From Trinickia dabaoshanensis (lineage in GTDB: Bacteria > Pseudomonadota > Gammaproteobacteria > Burkholderiales > Burkholderiaceae), in NCBI RefSeq assembly GCF_002879885.1, contig NZ_PNYA01000025.1:1-64000 (forward strand): DNA of 64,000 bases, given 5' to 3'. This document shows, one piece after another, positions 45,443-53,757 of this stretch. The position numbers and the translations under genes are program-made. A model generated the notes under the pieces. The model made no database searches. It was given only the letters and a program-made list of their open reading frames with translations, and was not told the DNA's origin. Numbering within the stretch: the first letter of the stretch is position 1; the number at the start of each line of letters is the position of its first letter.

Positions 45443-47365
45443 ATGGATATTTACAGCAGCTTCGCGACGCGCTTCGAGAAAACCCGGGAGGAGGAGTTCT
45501 CGCTCGAAGAGTATCTCGCGCTCTGCAAGAACGATCCCGCCGCGTACGCGTCGGCGAGCGAACGCATGTTGACGGCGATCGGGGAGCCAGAGCAGGTCGA
45601 CACGCGCCACGACCCACGCTTGTCGCGAATATTCGCGAACAAAGTGATCAAGGTTTACCCAGCCTTCCGAGAGTTCTACGGGATGGAGGATGTGATCGAG
45701 CAGGTGGTCGCGTACTTCCGTCACGCCGCACAAGGGCTCGAAGAAAAGAAACAAATTCTTTATCTACTCGGTCCGGTGGGCGGCGGCAAGTCGTCGATCG
45801 CGGAACGGCTCAAGCAGTTGATGGAGCGCGTGCCGTTCTATTCGATCAAGGGCTCGCCGGTCAACGAATCGCCGCTAGGGCTTTTCGATTACGAGGAAGA
45901 CGGGCCGATCCTCGAAGAGCAATACGGCATTCCGCGCCGCTACTTGAAGAGCATCCTGAGTCCATGGGCGGTCAAGCGCCTGCATGAGTACAACGGCGAC
46001 ATCCGCAAGTTTCGCGTCGTGCGCCGCTTCCCGTCGATACTGCGGCAAATCGGTATCGCCAAGACCGAGCCGGGCGACGAGAACAATCAGGACATCTCCT
46101 CGCTCGTCGGCAAGGTGGACATCCGCAAGCTCGAGCAATACGCGCAGGACGATGCGGATGCGTATAGCTACTCGGGCGGTTTGTGTCTCGCGAACCAGGG
46201 CTTGCTCGAGTTCGTCGAAATGTTCAAAGCGCCGATCAAGGTGCTGCACCCGCTCTTGACCGCGACCCAGGAAGGCAACTTCAAGGGCACGGAAGGGTTC
46301 GGCGCGATTCCGTTCGACGGCATCATCCTCGCCCACTCGAACGAATCGGAGTGGAAGGCGTTCCGCAACAACCGCAACAACGAGGCACTGCTCGATCGGA
46401 TCTTCGTGGTGAAGGTGCCGTACTGCCTGCGCGTATCGGAAGAGATCAAGATCTACGAGAAGCTCATCCGCAATTCGTCGCTCGCCGAGGCCGTGTGCGC
46501 GCCGGGCACGCTGAAGATGATGGCGCAATTCTCCGCGCTCACGCGCTTGCAGGAGCCCGAGAATTCGAATCTGTTTTCGAAGATGCAGGTGTACGACGGC
46601 GAGAACCTGAAGGACACCGATCCGAAAGCGAAGTCGTATCAGGAGTATCGCGACTACGCAGGGGTGGACGAGGGCATGACCGGGGTGTCGACACGGTTCG
46701 CCTTCAAGATCCTCTCGCGCGTGTTCAACTTCGATACGAGCGAGGTAGCGGCCAATCCGGTGCACCTGATGTACGTGCTCGAGCAGCAAATCGAGCGCGA
46801 GCAGTTCCCACCGGAAACGGAGCAGAAATATCTATCCTTCGTGAAGGATCTGCTTGCTTCGCGCTACGCTGAATTCATCGGGAAGGAAATCCAGACGGCA
46901 TACCTCGAGTCGTATTCGGAGTACGGACAGAACATTTTCGATCGTTACGTCACGTACGCCGACTTCTGGATCCAGGACCAAGAGTTCCGCGATCACGACA
47001 CAGGCGAAAGCTTCGATCGTGCGGCGCTGAACGCCGAACTGGAGAAGATCGAAAAGCCGGCGGGCATCAGCAACCCGAAGGACTTCCGTAACGAAATCGT
47101 GAATTTCGTGTTGCGCGCGCGAGCTGCGAACGGCGGCAAGAATCCGGCGTGGATCAGCTATGAAAAGCTGCGCGTCGTCATCGAAAAGAAGATGTTCTCT
47201 AATACGGAGGAATTGCTGCCCGTCGTCTCGTTCAATGCCAAGGGTTCGGCTGAGGAGCAGCGCAAGCACGAAGACTTCGTCAATCGCATGGTCGCCAAGG
47301 GCTATACACCGAAGCAGGTGCGCTTGCTTTGCGACTGGTACTTGCGAGTGCGTAAGTCGTCATAA
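45443..47365 (+). CDS. prkA: PrkA-type serine protein kinase / AAA+ protein (YeaG)
   Basis: A 640-residue AAA+ protein of the PrkA/YeaG family, reported as a Ser/Thr kinase or protease-like ATPase used in sporulation and in starvation and nitrogen stress. The Walker A is LLGPVGGGKSS (109-118). The N-terminal AAA_PrkA domain is followed by a C-terminal kinase-like PrkA domain with GMTGVSTRFAFKILSRVFNF and NPAWISYEKLRVVIEKKM. It is first in a three-gene operon with yeaH (134 bp to its GTG) and spoVR (4-bp overlap), a conserved stress module. Confidence 0.96.
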   Translation: MDIYSSFATRFEKTREEEFSLEEYLALCKNDPAAYASASERMLTAIGEPEQVDTRHDPRLSRIFANKVIKVYPAFREFYGMEDVIEQVVAYFRHAAQGLEEKKQILYLLGPVGGGKSSIAERLKQLMERVPFYSIKGSPVNESPLGLFDYEEDGPILEEQYGIPRRYLKSILSPWAVKRLHEYNGDIRKFRVVRRFPSILRQIGIAKTEPGDENNQDISSLVGKVDIRKLEQYAQDDADAYSYSGGLCLANQGLLEFVEMFKAPIKVLHPLLTATQEGNFKGTEGFGAIPFDGIILAHSNESEWKAFRNNRNNEALLDRIFVVKVPYCLRVSEEIKIYEKLIRNSSLAEAVCAPGTLKMMAQFSALTRLQEPENSNLFSKMQVYDGENLKDTDPKAKSYQEYRDYAGVDEGMTGVSTRFAFKILSRVFNFDTSEVAANPVHLMYVLEQQIEREQFPPETEQKYLSFVKDLLASRYAEFIGKEIQTAYLESYSEYGQNIFDRYVTYADFWIQDQEFRDHDTGESFDRAALNAELEKIEKPAGISNPKDFRNEIVNFVLRARAANGGKNPAWISYEKLRVVIEKKMFSNTEELLPVVSFNAKGSAEEQRKHEDFVNRMVAKGYTPKQVRLLCDWYLRVRKSS

Positions 47366-47499
47366 CAGACCGTAGTGGGATGTGTCGCCGCGCTCGGGAA
47401 TCGAGCGCGGCCTACGCAAGCGAGGCGCGCTGTGCGGGCATGAGGTCTGCGCCATGGAACGCCGTATCGCTTTCGTCAATTAAAAGCGGGAGACTGGAT

Positions 47500-48768
47500 G
47501 TGCTTCATCAAATCATCGACCGCAGGCTGGCTGGTAAGAATAAGAGCATTGCGAATCGCGAGCGCTTCCTGCGCCGCGTAAAAGGCTACATTAGGCGGGC
47601 CGTGTCCGAAGCGGTTCGCGATCGCAGTATCAAGGACATTCAGAACACGCAGAGCATCACGATTCCGCGCAAGGATATCGCCGAGCCCCAGTTTCGCCAC
47701 GGCCAGGGCGGCCGCCGCGAGCTCGTCCATCCGGGCAACGAAGACTATGTTCGGGGCGACAAGATTCCGCGGCCGAACGGCGGCAGCGGCGGCGGAGGTA
47801 GCCAAGCGAGCAACGAAGGCGAGGGCCAGGACGATTTCGTCTTCGAGTTGAGCCGCGAAGAATTCATGCAGTACTTCTTCGACGACCTCGAACTACCTCG
47901 GCTCGTGAAGACGCACCTGCTCGCCGTGCCCACGTGGAAGAACATCCGCGCGGGCTGGGCGGCGGAAGGCACGCCGAACAACATCGACGTCGTGCGCTCG
48001 CTGCGCAGCGCGCTCGGCCGGCGCATCGCGCTCGGCGCGCCGCTCGTCAATCAGTTGCATGAACTCGAGCGCCAGTACGAATTGCTCTCGAGCGAGCCGG
48101 GCGATCACGGCGAGGAACTGAAGCGGCTCGAGGAAGAGCTGCATCATCTGCGCGGGCGCATCTGGCGCATTCCGTTCATCGATCCGTTCGATCTGCGCTA
48201 CGTCAATCGAGTCAAGCAGCCGCAACCGTCGAGCCAAGCGGTGATGTTCTGCCTCATGGACGTCTCCGGTTCGATGGACGAGCAGCGCAAGGATCTCGCG
48301 AAGCGGTTTTTCATCCTGCTTTATCTGTTCCTCAAGCGTAACTACGAAAAGATCGAGGTCGTGTTCATCCGTCACCATACCCGTGCGGAAGAAGTGGACG
48401 AAGACACGTTCTTCCATTCGACGGAAAGCGGCGGCACGGTCGTATCGAGCGCGCTCGAGCTCATGCGCAAGATACAGAACGAGCGCTATTCGCCGAGTGA
48501 ATGGAATATTTACGGAGCGCAGGCCTCGGACGGCGACAACTGGACCGACGATTCGCCGAAGTGCCGCCGCATCTTGCAGGAGGACATCCTGACAAAGGTG
48601 CGGTACTTCGCCTATATTCAAGTCGCGCCCGAAGAGCAAAATCTGTGGCTGGAGTACGCGCAGCTCGCCATGACGGAACCGCATCTGGCGATGAAGAAAG
48701 TCGATGCCGCGGCCGATATCTACCCCGTGTTCCGGGAGCTGTTCGAAAAGCAGGTGGCGGCCTCATGA
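47500..48768 (+). CDS. yeaH: DUF444 protein YeaH
   Basis: A 422-residue partner of PrkA. GTG 47500 (VLHQIIDRRLAGKNKSIANR) is the start that matches the family beginning. The frame is open further upstream, but without similarity. Features are HGQGGRRELVHPGNEDYVRG, a Gly/Ser-rich low-complexity linker (about 88-105), and a C-terminal von Willebrand A-like domain with a MIDAS-type CLMDVSGSMDEQRKD. The stop overlaps the spoVR ATG by ATGA. Confidence 0.94.
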   Translation: MLHQIIDRRLAGKNKSIANRERFLRRVKGYIRRAVSEAVRDRSIKDIQNTQSITIPRKDIAEPQFRHGQGGRRELVHPGNEDYVRGDKIPRPNGGSGGGGSQASNEGEGQDDFVFELSREEFMQYFFDDLELPRLVKTHLLAVPTWKNIRAGWAAEGTPNNIDVVRSLRSALGRRIALGAPLVNQLHELERQYELLSSEPGDHGEELKRLEEELHHLRGRIWRIPFIDPFDLRYVNRVKQPQPSSQAVMFCLMDVSGSMDEQRKDLAKRFFILLYLFLKRNYEKIEVVFIRHHTRAEEVDEDTFFHSTESGGTVVSSALELMRKIQNERYSPSEWNIYGAQASDGDNWTDDSPKCRRILQEDILTKVRYFAYIQVAPEEQNLWLEYAQLAMTEPHLAMKKVDAAADIYPVFRELFEKQVAAS

Positions 48769-50450
48769 GTACTAAGCATTTGCATAACGAGTCGCGCGGC
48801 TATCAGCCGGAGCGCCGCCGCAAGGGCGCGCATGGACCGCACGCGCGCAACGAACAACAGACGAAACCCGAGCAGCAAGCCGACACCGGGGGACAAGCCC
48901 CCGTTGTGGCGCAAAGGGAACCCCGTATGAACGTCGCCGACCGCAGACCGTTACCGTGGCCGTCCGATTGGACATTCGAGTTGATCGAAGAGTACGACAC
49001 GCACATTGCCCGCGTCGCGGAGCAATACGAGCTCGACGTCTATCCGATTCAACTCGAACTCATCAGTGCCGAGCAGATGATGGACGCGTACGCGTCCGTC
49101 GGTATGCCAGTGAACTATCGGCACTGGTCGTTCGGCAAGCACTTCTTATCGACGGAGAAGAGCTATCGGCGAGGCCAAATGGGGCTCGCCTACGAAATCG
49201 TCATCAATTCGAACCCCTGCATCGCGTATCTGATGGAAGAGAACACGATGACGATGCAGGCGCTCGTGATCGCGCATGCCGCCTACGGGCACAACTCGTT
49301 TTTCAAAGGCAACTACCTGTTCCGCCTTTGGACCGACGCACACGCGATCATCGACTACCTCGTCTATGGCAAGAACTACATCGCCGAGTGCGAGGAACGC
49401 TACGGCATGGATCGCGTGGAAGAACTGCTCGATTCGTGCCATGCACTGATGAATTACGGCGTGGACCGCTATAAGCGACCGCAAAAGCTGTCGCTCGCCA
49501 AGGAAGCCGCGCTGCGCCGCGAACGCGAAGCGTATCTGCAATCGCAGGTCAACGAGCTTTGGCGCACGCTGCCTTCGCATCACACGCCGCTCACCGAAGA
49601 GGAAGAAGAACGCTACCCACCGGAGCCGCAAGAAAACTTGTTGTATTTCGCCGAGAAGAATGCGCCGCTGCTCGAGCCGTGGGAGCGCGAGGTCATTCGG
49701 ATCGTCCGCAAGATCGGCCAGTACTTCTACCCGCAGCGGCAAACGCAAGTCATGAACGAAGGCTGGGCGACGTTCTGGCACTACACGTTACTGAATACGT
49801 TGTACAACCAGGGGCTGCTCGAAGACGGCTTCATGATGGAGTTCTTGCATTCGCACAGCAACGTCATCTATCAGCCGCCCGTCACGAAACCGTATTACAG
49901 CGGCATGAATCCGTACGCGCTCGGTTTTTCGATGATGAGCGACATCCGCCGAATTTGCGAAGCGCCCACCGAGGAAGATCGCCGTTGGTTTCCCGACATC
50001 GCGGGCACGCCTTGGCTGCAGACGCTGCACTACGCGATGCGCAACTTCAAGGACGAGAGCTTCATCGCGCAGTATTTGTCGCCGCAGCTGATTCGCGACA
50101 TGCGTTTGTTTTCGGTGCTCGACGACGATACGCGCGACGCGCTCGAGGTGTCGGCCATTCACGACGACAGCGGGTATCAACACGTGCGGCAATCGTTATC
50201 GCGCCAGTACGACATGCATCACCGCGAGCCCAACATTCAGGTTTGGTCGGTCAATACGCGGGGCGATCGCAGTCTCACGCTGCGTCACTTCATGAGCGAG
50301 AACCGGCACTTGGCCGGCGATAGCGACGAAGTCCTCAAGCATATGGCGCGGCTTTGGCAATTCGACGTCTACCTCGAGAGCGTCGACGAGAACGGGACGG
50401 TGCGCAAGCGCTACGATTGCCGTTATACGCCGCCGGCAATTCGACTATGA
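48765..50450 (+). CDS. spoVR: SpoVR family protein (YcgB-like)
   Basis: A 561-residue protein of unknown mechanism, widespread as the third partner of prkA-yeaH. After a polar, Lys/Gln/Arg-rich N-terminal extension of ~54 residues comes the conserved core, starting LPWPSDWTFELIEEYDTHIA. Strong family blocks are SAEQMMDAYASVGMPVNYRH, AYGHNSFFKGNYLFRLWTDA, QVMNEGWATFWHYTLLNTLY and WFPDIAGTPWLQTLHYAMRN. The Met at residue 55 would give the usual family start, but the overlap ATGA with yeaH favours the longer form. A terminator follows. Confidence 0.94.
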   Translation: MSTKHLHNESRGYQPERRRKGAHGPHARNEQQTKPEQQADTGGQAPVVAQREPRMNVADRRPLPWPSDWTFELIEEYDTHIARVAEQYELDVYPIQLELISAEQMMDAYASVGMPVNYRHWSFGKHFLSTEKSYRRGQMGLAYEIVINSNPCIAYLMEENTMTMQALVIAHAAYGHNSFFKGNYLFRLWTDAHAIIDYLVYGKNYIAECEERYGMDRVEELLDSCHALMNYGVDRYKRPQKLSLAKEAALRREREAYLQSQVNELWRTLPSHHTPLTEEEEERYPPEPQENLLYFAEKNAPLLEPWEREVIRIVRKIGQYFYPQRQTQVMNEGWATFWHYTLLNTLYNQGLLEDGFMMEFLHSHSNVIYQPPVTKPYYSGMNPYALGFSMMSDIRRICEAPTEEDRRWFPDIAGTPWLQTLHYAMRNFKDESFIAQYLSPQLIRDMRLFSVLDDDTRDALEVSAIHDDSGYQHVRQSLSRQYDMHHREPNIQVWSVNTRGDRSLTLRHFMSENRHLAGDSDEVLKHMARLWQFDVYLESVDENGTVRKRYDCRYTPPAIRL

Positions 50451-50455
50451 CGAAC

Positions 50456-50490
50456 GGCCAACGCGGCGATTCACCGCGTTGGCCCGTTTT
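50456..50490. terminator. Terminator of the prkA operon
   Basis: An 11-bp stem, GGCCAACGCGG (50456-50466) with CCGCGTTGGCC (50474-50484), has a 7-base loop, then CGTTTT. It overlaps the last codons of the convergent phosphoribosyltransferase gene. Confidence 0.7.
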
Positions 50491-51133
50491 CCCCGCCCCA
50501 AGCGCGCTGGAGCAGGGCGCGCACATCGTCGTCCGTCGTTTCTCCGAAATCCTCGTAGTGCTGGCCGACACTGAAGAACAGCGTCGGTTGAGCGAGACAC
50601 ACGAACGCATCGACGAGACTGCTGAATTCCGTTTCGATTCCGGCCGGTGCGACAGGCAGCGCCGCGACGACGCGTGCAGGATGGCGGGCGCGCAAAGCGA
50701 GAATGGCCGCTTTCATCGTGGAGCCGGTGGCGATGCCGTCGTCCACGAGCAACACGGTGCGCCCCTCGATGGGGGCGGGGGCTCGATTCCCTCGATAGGC
50801 CCTCTCTCGTCTCTCTAGCTCGGCACGCTCTCGGGCGAGCACCGCGTCGAATTGCGCTTGCGTGACCTGTGCCGCCTCCATCGTGTCATGTTCGACGTGC
50901 AATGCGCCGCCCGATGCGATCGCTCCCATCGCCAATTCCGAATGACCCGGCACGCCGATTTTGCGGACCGGCAACACATCGAGCTCGGCTCTCAGGGCCA
51001 ACGCCACCTCGAAGGCCACGGGAACGCCCCCGCGCGGCAACCCCAGCACGACCGTGCGAGCGCCGGCTTCATTGCGCAGACGATCGGCGAGCATGCGCCC
51101 GGCCTCATGACGATCTTTGAATAGCGCGAACAT
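50471..51133 (-). CDS. Phosphoribosyltransferase-domain protein
   Basis: A 220-residue type I PRTase-fold protein. The PRPP loop VLLVDDGIATGST is at 127-139. The N-terminal VVLGLPRGGVPVAFEVALAL is typical of the stand-alone family annotated as phosphoribosyltransferases, often beside stress genes in proteobacteria. LAMGAIASGG is a further match. The real substrate is unknown. It is convergent with spoVR. Confidence 0.88.
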   Translation of the reverse strand: MFALFKDRHEAGRMLADRLRNEAGARTVVLGLPRGGVPVAFEVALALRAELDVLPVRKIGVPGHSELAMGAIASGGALHVEHDTMEAAQVTQAQFDAVLARERAELERRERAYRGNRAPAPIEGRTVLLVDDGIATGSTMKAAILALRARHPARVVAALPVAPAGIETEFSSLVDAFVCLAQPTLFFSVGQHYEDFGETTDDDVRALLQRAWGGENGPTR

Positions 51134-51214
51134 AGGGCTGCCTATCGCAGATAAGCGGGACGGAGCCGCCAGGTTTCATTTTAGGAAAGAATCGAGAGAC
51201 CGAGGGGGAGAGCG

Positions 51215-51958
51215 CTAGAGCGCATCGTGGAAAATGATGCCTACGGTATGGCGTCGTCCCGAGCGGATGCGGCTGACACCATGGCGTAAGTTGACGCGGT
51301 AAGGACCACGTGTACCTTGCACGGGACGCTGGCTGACCGCGAAGACGACGGCATCGCCCCGCGCGAGGGGAACGACTTCCGGACGCGATTGCATGCGGGG
51401 CCGCTGTTCCGTGAGCACGAATTCGCCCCCCGTAAAGTCCGTACCGGGTTCCGACAGCAGGATCGCGACTTGAAGCGGAAACGCGTGCTCGCCGTAAAGA
51501 TCTTGGTGCAGGCAGTTGTAGTCGCCCGCGCCGTATTGAAGGATGAGCGGGGTCGGACGCTTTTGATCCGCACGATGACAGCGCTCGATAAATGCGGCAT
51601 GCGTTTTCGGGTAGCGTACGGCGATGCCCATCACGTCGTTCCAACGGTTGGCGATCGGCGCGAGACGCGGGTATAGCGTGGCGCGCAGGGCTGCGATGAG
51701 GGGCGGGAGAGGGTAGGCGAAGTATTTGTATTCGCCTTGCCCGAAACCATGCCGGCTCATCACGATGCGGCTGCGATAGATCGACTCGGTTTCATAGAGT
51801 GCGGCCAGTGCCCGGCATTGGTCCGCCGTCAGTAGGCCCGGCAGCACAGCACACCCTTGCGCGCCTAGTTCAGACTCGATAGCGGGCCAATCGATGCTTC
51901 GGATTCTTTCGACAGTCGATTCAGCGCGGGTGGCTTGAGCGGGTTGGGCAATAGACAT
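51215..51958 (-). CDS. 2-oxoglutarate/Fe(II)-dependent oxygenase
   Basis: A 247-residue dioxygenase of the prolyl-4-hydroxylase-like type. Iron ligands are H151 and D153 (in NCLHQDLYGEHAFPLQVAIL) and H226 (LRHGVSR); R236 should bind 2-oxoglutarate. GGEFVLTEQRP and DAVVFAVSQRPV are the connecting strands. All catalytic residues are present. The start ATG 51958 was chosen because the open frame upstream lacks similarity. It is divergent from the AidA-family genes across a 238-bp region with a lux-box-like palindrome. The substrate is unknown; a link to the AidA proteins is only positional. Confidence 0.85.
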   Translation of the reverse strand: MSIAQPAQATRAESTVERIRSIDWPAIESELGAQGCAVLPGLLTADQCRALAALYETESIYRSRIVMSRHGFGQGEYKYFAYPLPPLIAALRATLYPRLAPIANRWNDVMGIAVRYPKTHAAFIERCHRADQKRPTPLILQYGAGDYNCLHQDLYGEHAFPLQVAILLSEPGTDFTGGEFVLTEQRPRMQSRPEVVPLARGDAVVFAVSQRPVQGTRGPYRVNLRHGVSRIRSGRRHTVGIIFHDAL

Positions 51959-52115
51959 ACTGGCTGTTTCTTGCGCGTCGTAAAAGTGTAGATATCTTGC
52001 AGCAGCGGGCAGCCCCTGGCCCACCGCACATTGCGGTTTCATTCCAGCCATGATCTTATCCGCCTCCAATGGCCGGTTTCGAATCCGCTTGACGCCTAAT
52101 TCGTGCCTACGATGA

Positions 52116-52131
52116 CTGCCGACTTTGACAG
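52116..52131. promoter_or_regulatory. lux-box-like CTG-N10-CAG palindrome
   Basis: CTGCCGACTTTGACAG has the CTG-N10-CAG form of LuxR-type (Cep/Tra-type) acyl-homoserine-lactone boxes, with partial symmetry beyond the outer triplets. It is 65 bp upstream of the first aidA-like start and in the shared region with the 2OG oxygenase gene. AidA-family genes are quorum-controlled in Burkholderia and Ralstonia. A single match in a short region could arise by chance. Confidence 0.42.
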
Positions 52132-52196
52132 GTGCGTCCCGCTCGTTTGGGGCGCAAATTGGCGCATATCCGAGGAACGCGCGCGGGGGGCTCGGC

Positions 52197-52751
52197 ATGG
52201 CAGCGGACATCGACAAGCCCGAGAAAACGGCCCGACTGAATGTGTTGGTAGTAGTCGACACAGCGTACGTCAAGTCGACTTACGGACCAAACGGACACAC
52301 GACCGAGCCGCATGCCATTGGCAGTGAAGGGCAGTTCATGATCTGCCCAGGGGCACGGGCCGTCCATGCCCGAGGCGCACACGAGCTACGGTTGAAAGCA
52401 GGCATTGGGGATCGAGTGGCCGTGCGGGTCACCTCGATCTGCGCAAATGCCGGTGATGCGGTCATTGCCTATGGATTCACCCACGCCTCGGGAACGAAGG
52501 CTTTCGGACACTTCGAGCAGGTCGTGCAAGTCAGAGCCGGAGCCGTTAGGCCCGACCCCGATTCCCCCTATCGCAACGGGCTGCCTCCTATCGAAAGCGC
52601 GGCCGACTTTACTAGCTTCGACTCGATTGTAGTTAGGCGCGGCATAGAGCGGCTGCGCCTTGCTTTCGCGTTGTATGTCGTTTCCTCGAACGGACAGGCG
52701 CAACGTCCTTTTGGTTACTACGCATGGAATCCGACGATTTCAATTGAATAA
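52197..52751 (+). CDS. AidA/PixA inclusion-body family protein 1
   Basis: A 184-residue protein of the AidA/PixA family. Members are small beta-rich proteins made in large amounts under quorum sensing; AidA of Burkholderia contributes to virulence in nematodes and PixA forms crystalline inclusions in Xenorhabdus. The core features are LNVLVVVDTAYVKSTYGPNG, GSEGQFMICPGARAVHARG, VRVTSICANAGDAVIAYGF, PDPDSPYRNGLPP and FGYYAWNPTISI. No signal peptide is present. It is the first of two tandem paralogues. Composition is less GC-rich than in the core genes. Confidence 0.88.
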   Translation: MAADIDKPEKTARLNVLVVVDTAYVKSTYGPNGHTTEPHAIGSEGQFMICPGARAVHARGAHELRLKAGIGDRVAVRVTSICANAGDAVIAYGFTHASGTKAFGHFEQVVQVRAGAVRPDPDSPYRNGLPPIESAADFTSFDSIVVRRGIERLRLAFALYVVSSNGQAQRPFGYYAWNPTISIE

Positions 52752-52828
52752 GCCAACGCAGCTGGAAGCATCAATTCGGTTTATATCGAAGCAAATATTT
52801 AAAAACCATGGCCGGCACCCTGTTTACT

Positions 52829-52856
52829 TCGACAGGTACATTAGTCTGAGAATAAT
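52829..52856 (+). promoter_or_regulatory. Candidate promoter of the second aidA-like gene
   Basis: TCGACA (52829-52834) and AATAAT (52851-52856) are separated by 16 bp, each with 5 of 6 consensus bases. Transcription would start near 52863, upstream of the hairpin at 52871-52902. Confidence 0.45.
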
Positions 52857-52870
52857 ACAGAATTAACGAT

Positions 52871-52902
52871 GACGGGGTTTGCGACGCACCGTCGTTTTTT
52901 TA
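52871..52902 (+). terminator. Hairpin with T-tract between the two aidA-like genes
   Basis: GACGG (52871-52875) pairs with CCGTC (52889-52893), extended by AAC/GTT over a 3-base bulge, and is followed by eight Ts. It could end the first aidA transcript or attenuate transcription from the promoter just upstream of it. Confidence 0.5.
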
Positions 52903-52932
52903 ATTAAATTCGTCGCGAAATAGGGGATGAAC

Positions 52933-53490
52933 ATGGCCGAAGTAACGTTGTCAGCAAGCTCGCAGGATATCAACATCCTGGTCGTCATCGACACGGAGTA
53001 CATCAAGGCCGCATATCCAAATGGGAGCAAGGATCAAAACAACCCGACGGGTATCTCGCATGATCATCAGTTCATGCTCTGTACGGGGGCGCGTAGCATA
53101 ATTCGGGGCCAAGGCACAGGAGACTTGGAGTTTTCGGCTTATCCGGGCGATCGCGTGTTATTCACCGGCGTGTCGATTTATGACAATTCGGACGATGCGG
53201 TGATCGTTTACAACATCCGACATTTTCAAGGAGATCAAGTATTCAATCAATTCAGCACGGACACGGTCGTCCGTAACGGCGCTGTGCAGCCGAATCCCGA
53301 CTCCCCGAGCAGAAACGGTTTGCCGCCGCTTCAAAAGGCGTTAACGTTTGCAACATTCGGGTCGACAGTTCGGCAAAGCGGCAGAGAAGGATTCGGAGTT
53401 AGCTTTGGGCTGTACACGCTGGTCGGTGGCCAAAAGCAAGATCTGTTCGGCTACTACTGGTGGGACCCCTACATCACGGTTCCGGCGTAA
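52933..53490 (+). CDS. AidA/PixA inclusion-body family protein 2
   Basis: A 185-residue paralogue of the preceding gene: VTLSASSQDINILVVIDTEY, ISHDHQFMLCTGARSIIRGQ, FTGVSIYDNSDDAVIVYNI, PNPDSPSRNGLPPLQKALTF and the C-terminal FGYYWWDPYITV. The fold-defining NILVVIDTEY, RNGLPP and FGYYWWDPYI blocks are in the same order in both. AGGGGA (52922-52927) is five bases before ATG 52933; the ATG at 52927 lies inside it. This copy is visibly AT-richer than copy 1, so the two may not be a simple recent duplication. Confidence 0.88.
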   Translation: MAEVTLSASSQDINILVVIDTEYIKAAYPNGSKDQNNPTGISHDHQFMLCTGARSIIRGQGTGDLEFSAYPGDRVLFTGVSIYDNSDDAVIVYNIRHFQGDQVFNQFSTDTVVRNGAVQPNPDSPSRNGLPPLQKALTFATFGSTVRQSGREGFGVSFGLYTLVGGQKQDLFGYYWWDPYITVPA

Positions 53491-53569
53491 TCGCGCTGTG
53501 TCGCGTGAACTAGAGAAGTAAAGCCGCGGGCGTTTTAATTCGCGCGGGAGCGTGAGGAAATACGGTTTT

Positions 53570-53603
53570 GTGCGCTGGCTGCCGAGATTCACAGCCAGCG
53601 CAC
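53570..53603. repeat. 12-bp inverted repeat downstream of the aidA genes
   Basis: GTGCGCTGGCTG and CAGCCAGCGCAC form a perfect hairpin with a 10-base loop, 80 bp after the second aidA-like stop. There is no T-tract on the plus strand. It possibly serves as the operon end. Confidence 0.45.
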
Positions 53604-53757
53604 CGGGCAGCAACGGGCGTGGTTGCGCCGTGCTTGGCGCCGATCGGGTTGGACCGGCGGCGGCGGTTGGGTGGAAGCTAACTGTGCGAGTCGGGTTGGC
53701 TGAGATAATTTGACATAACATGAATTATCGAACTTTCTGGTGTAAGAGCTTTTTAGT

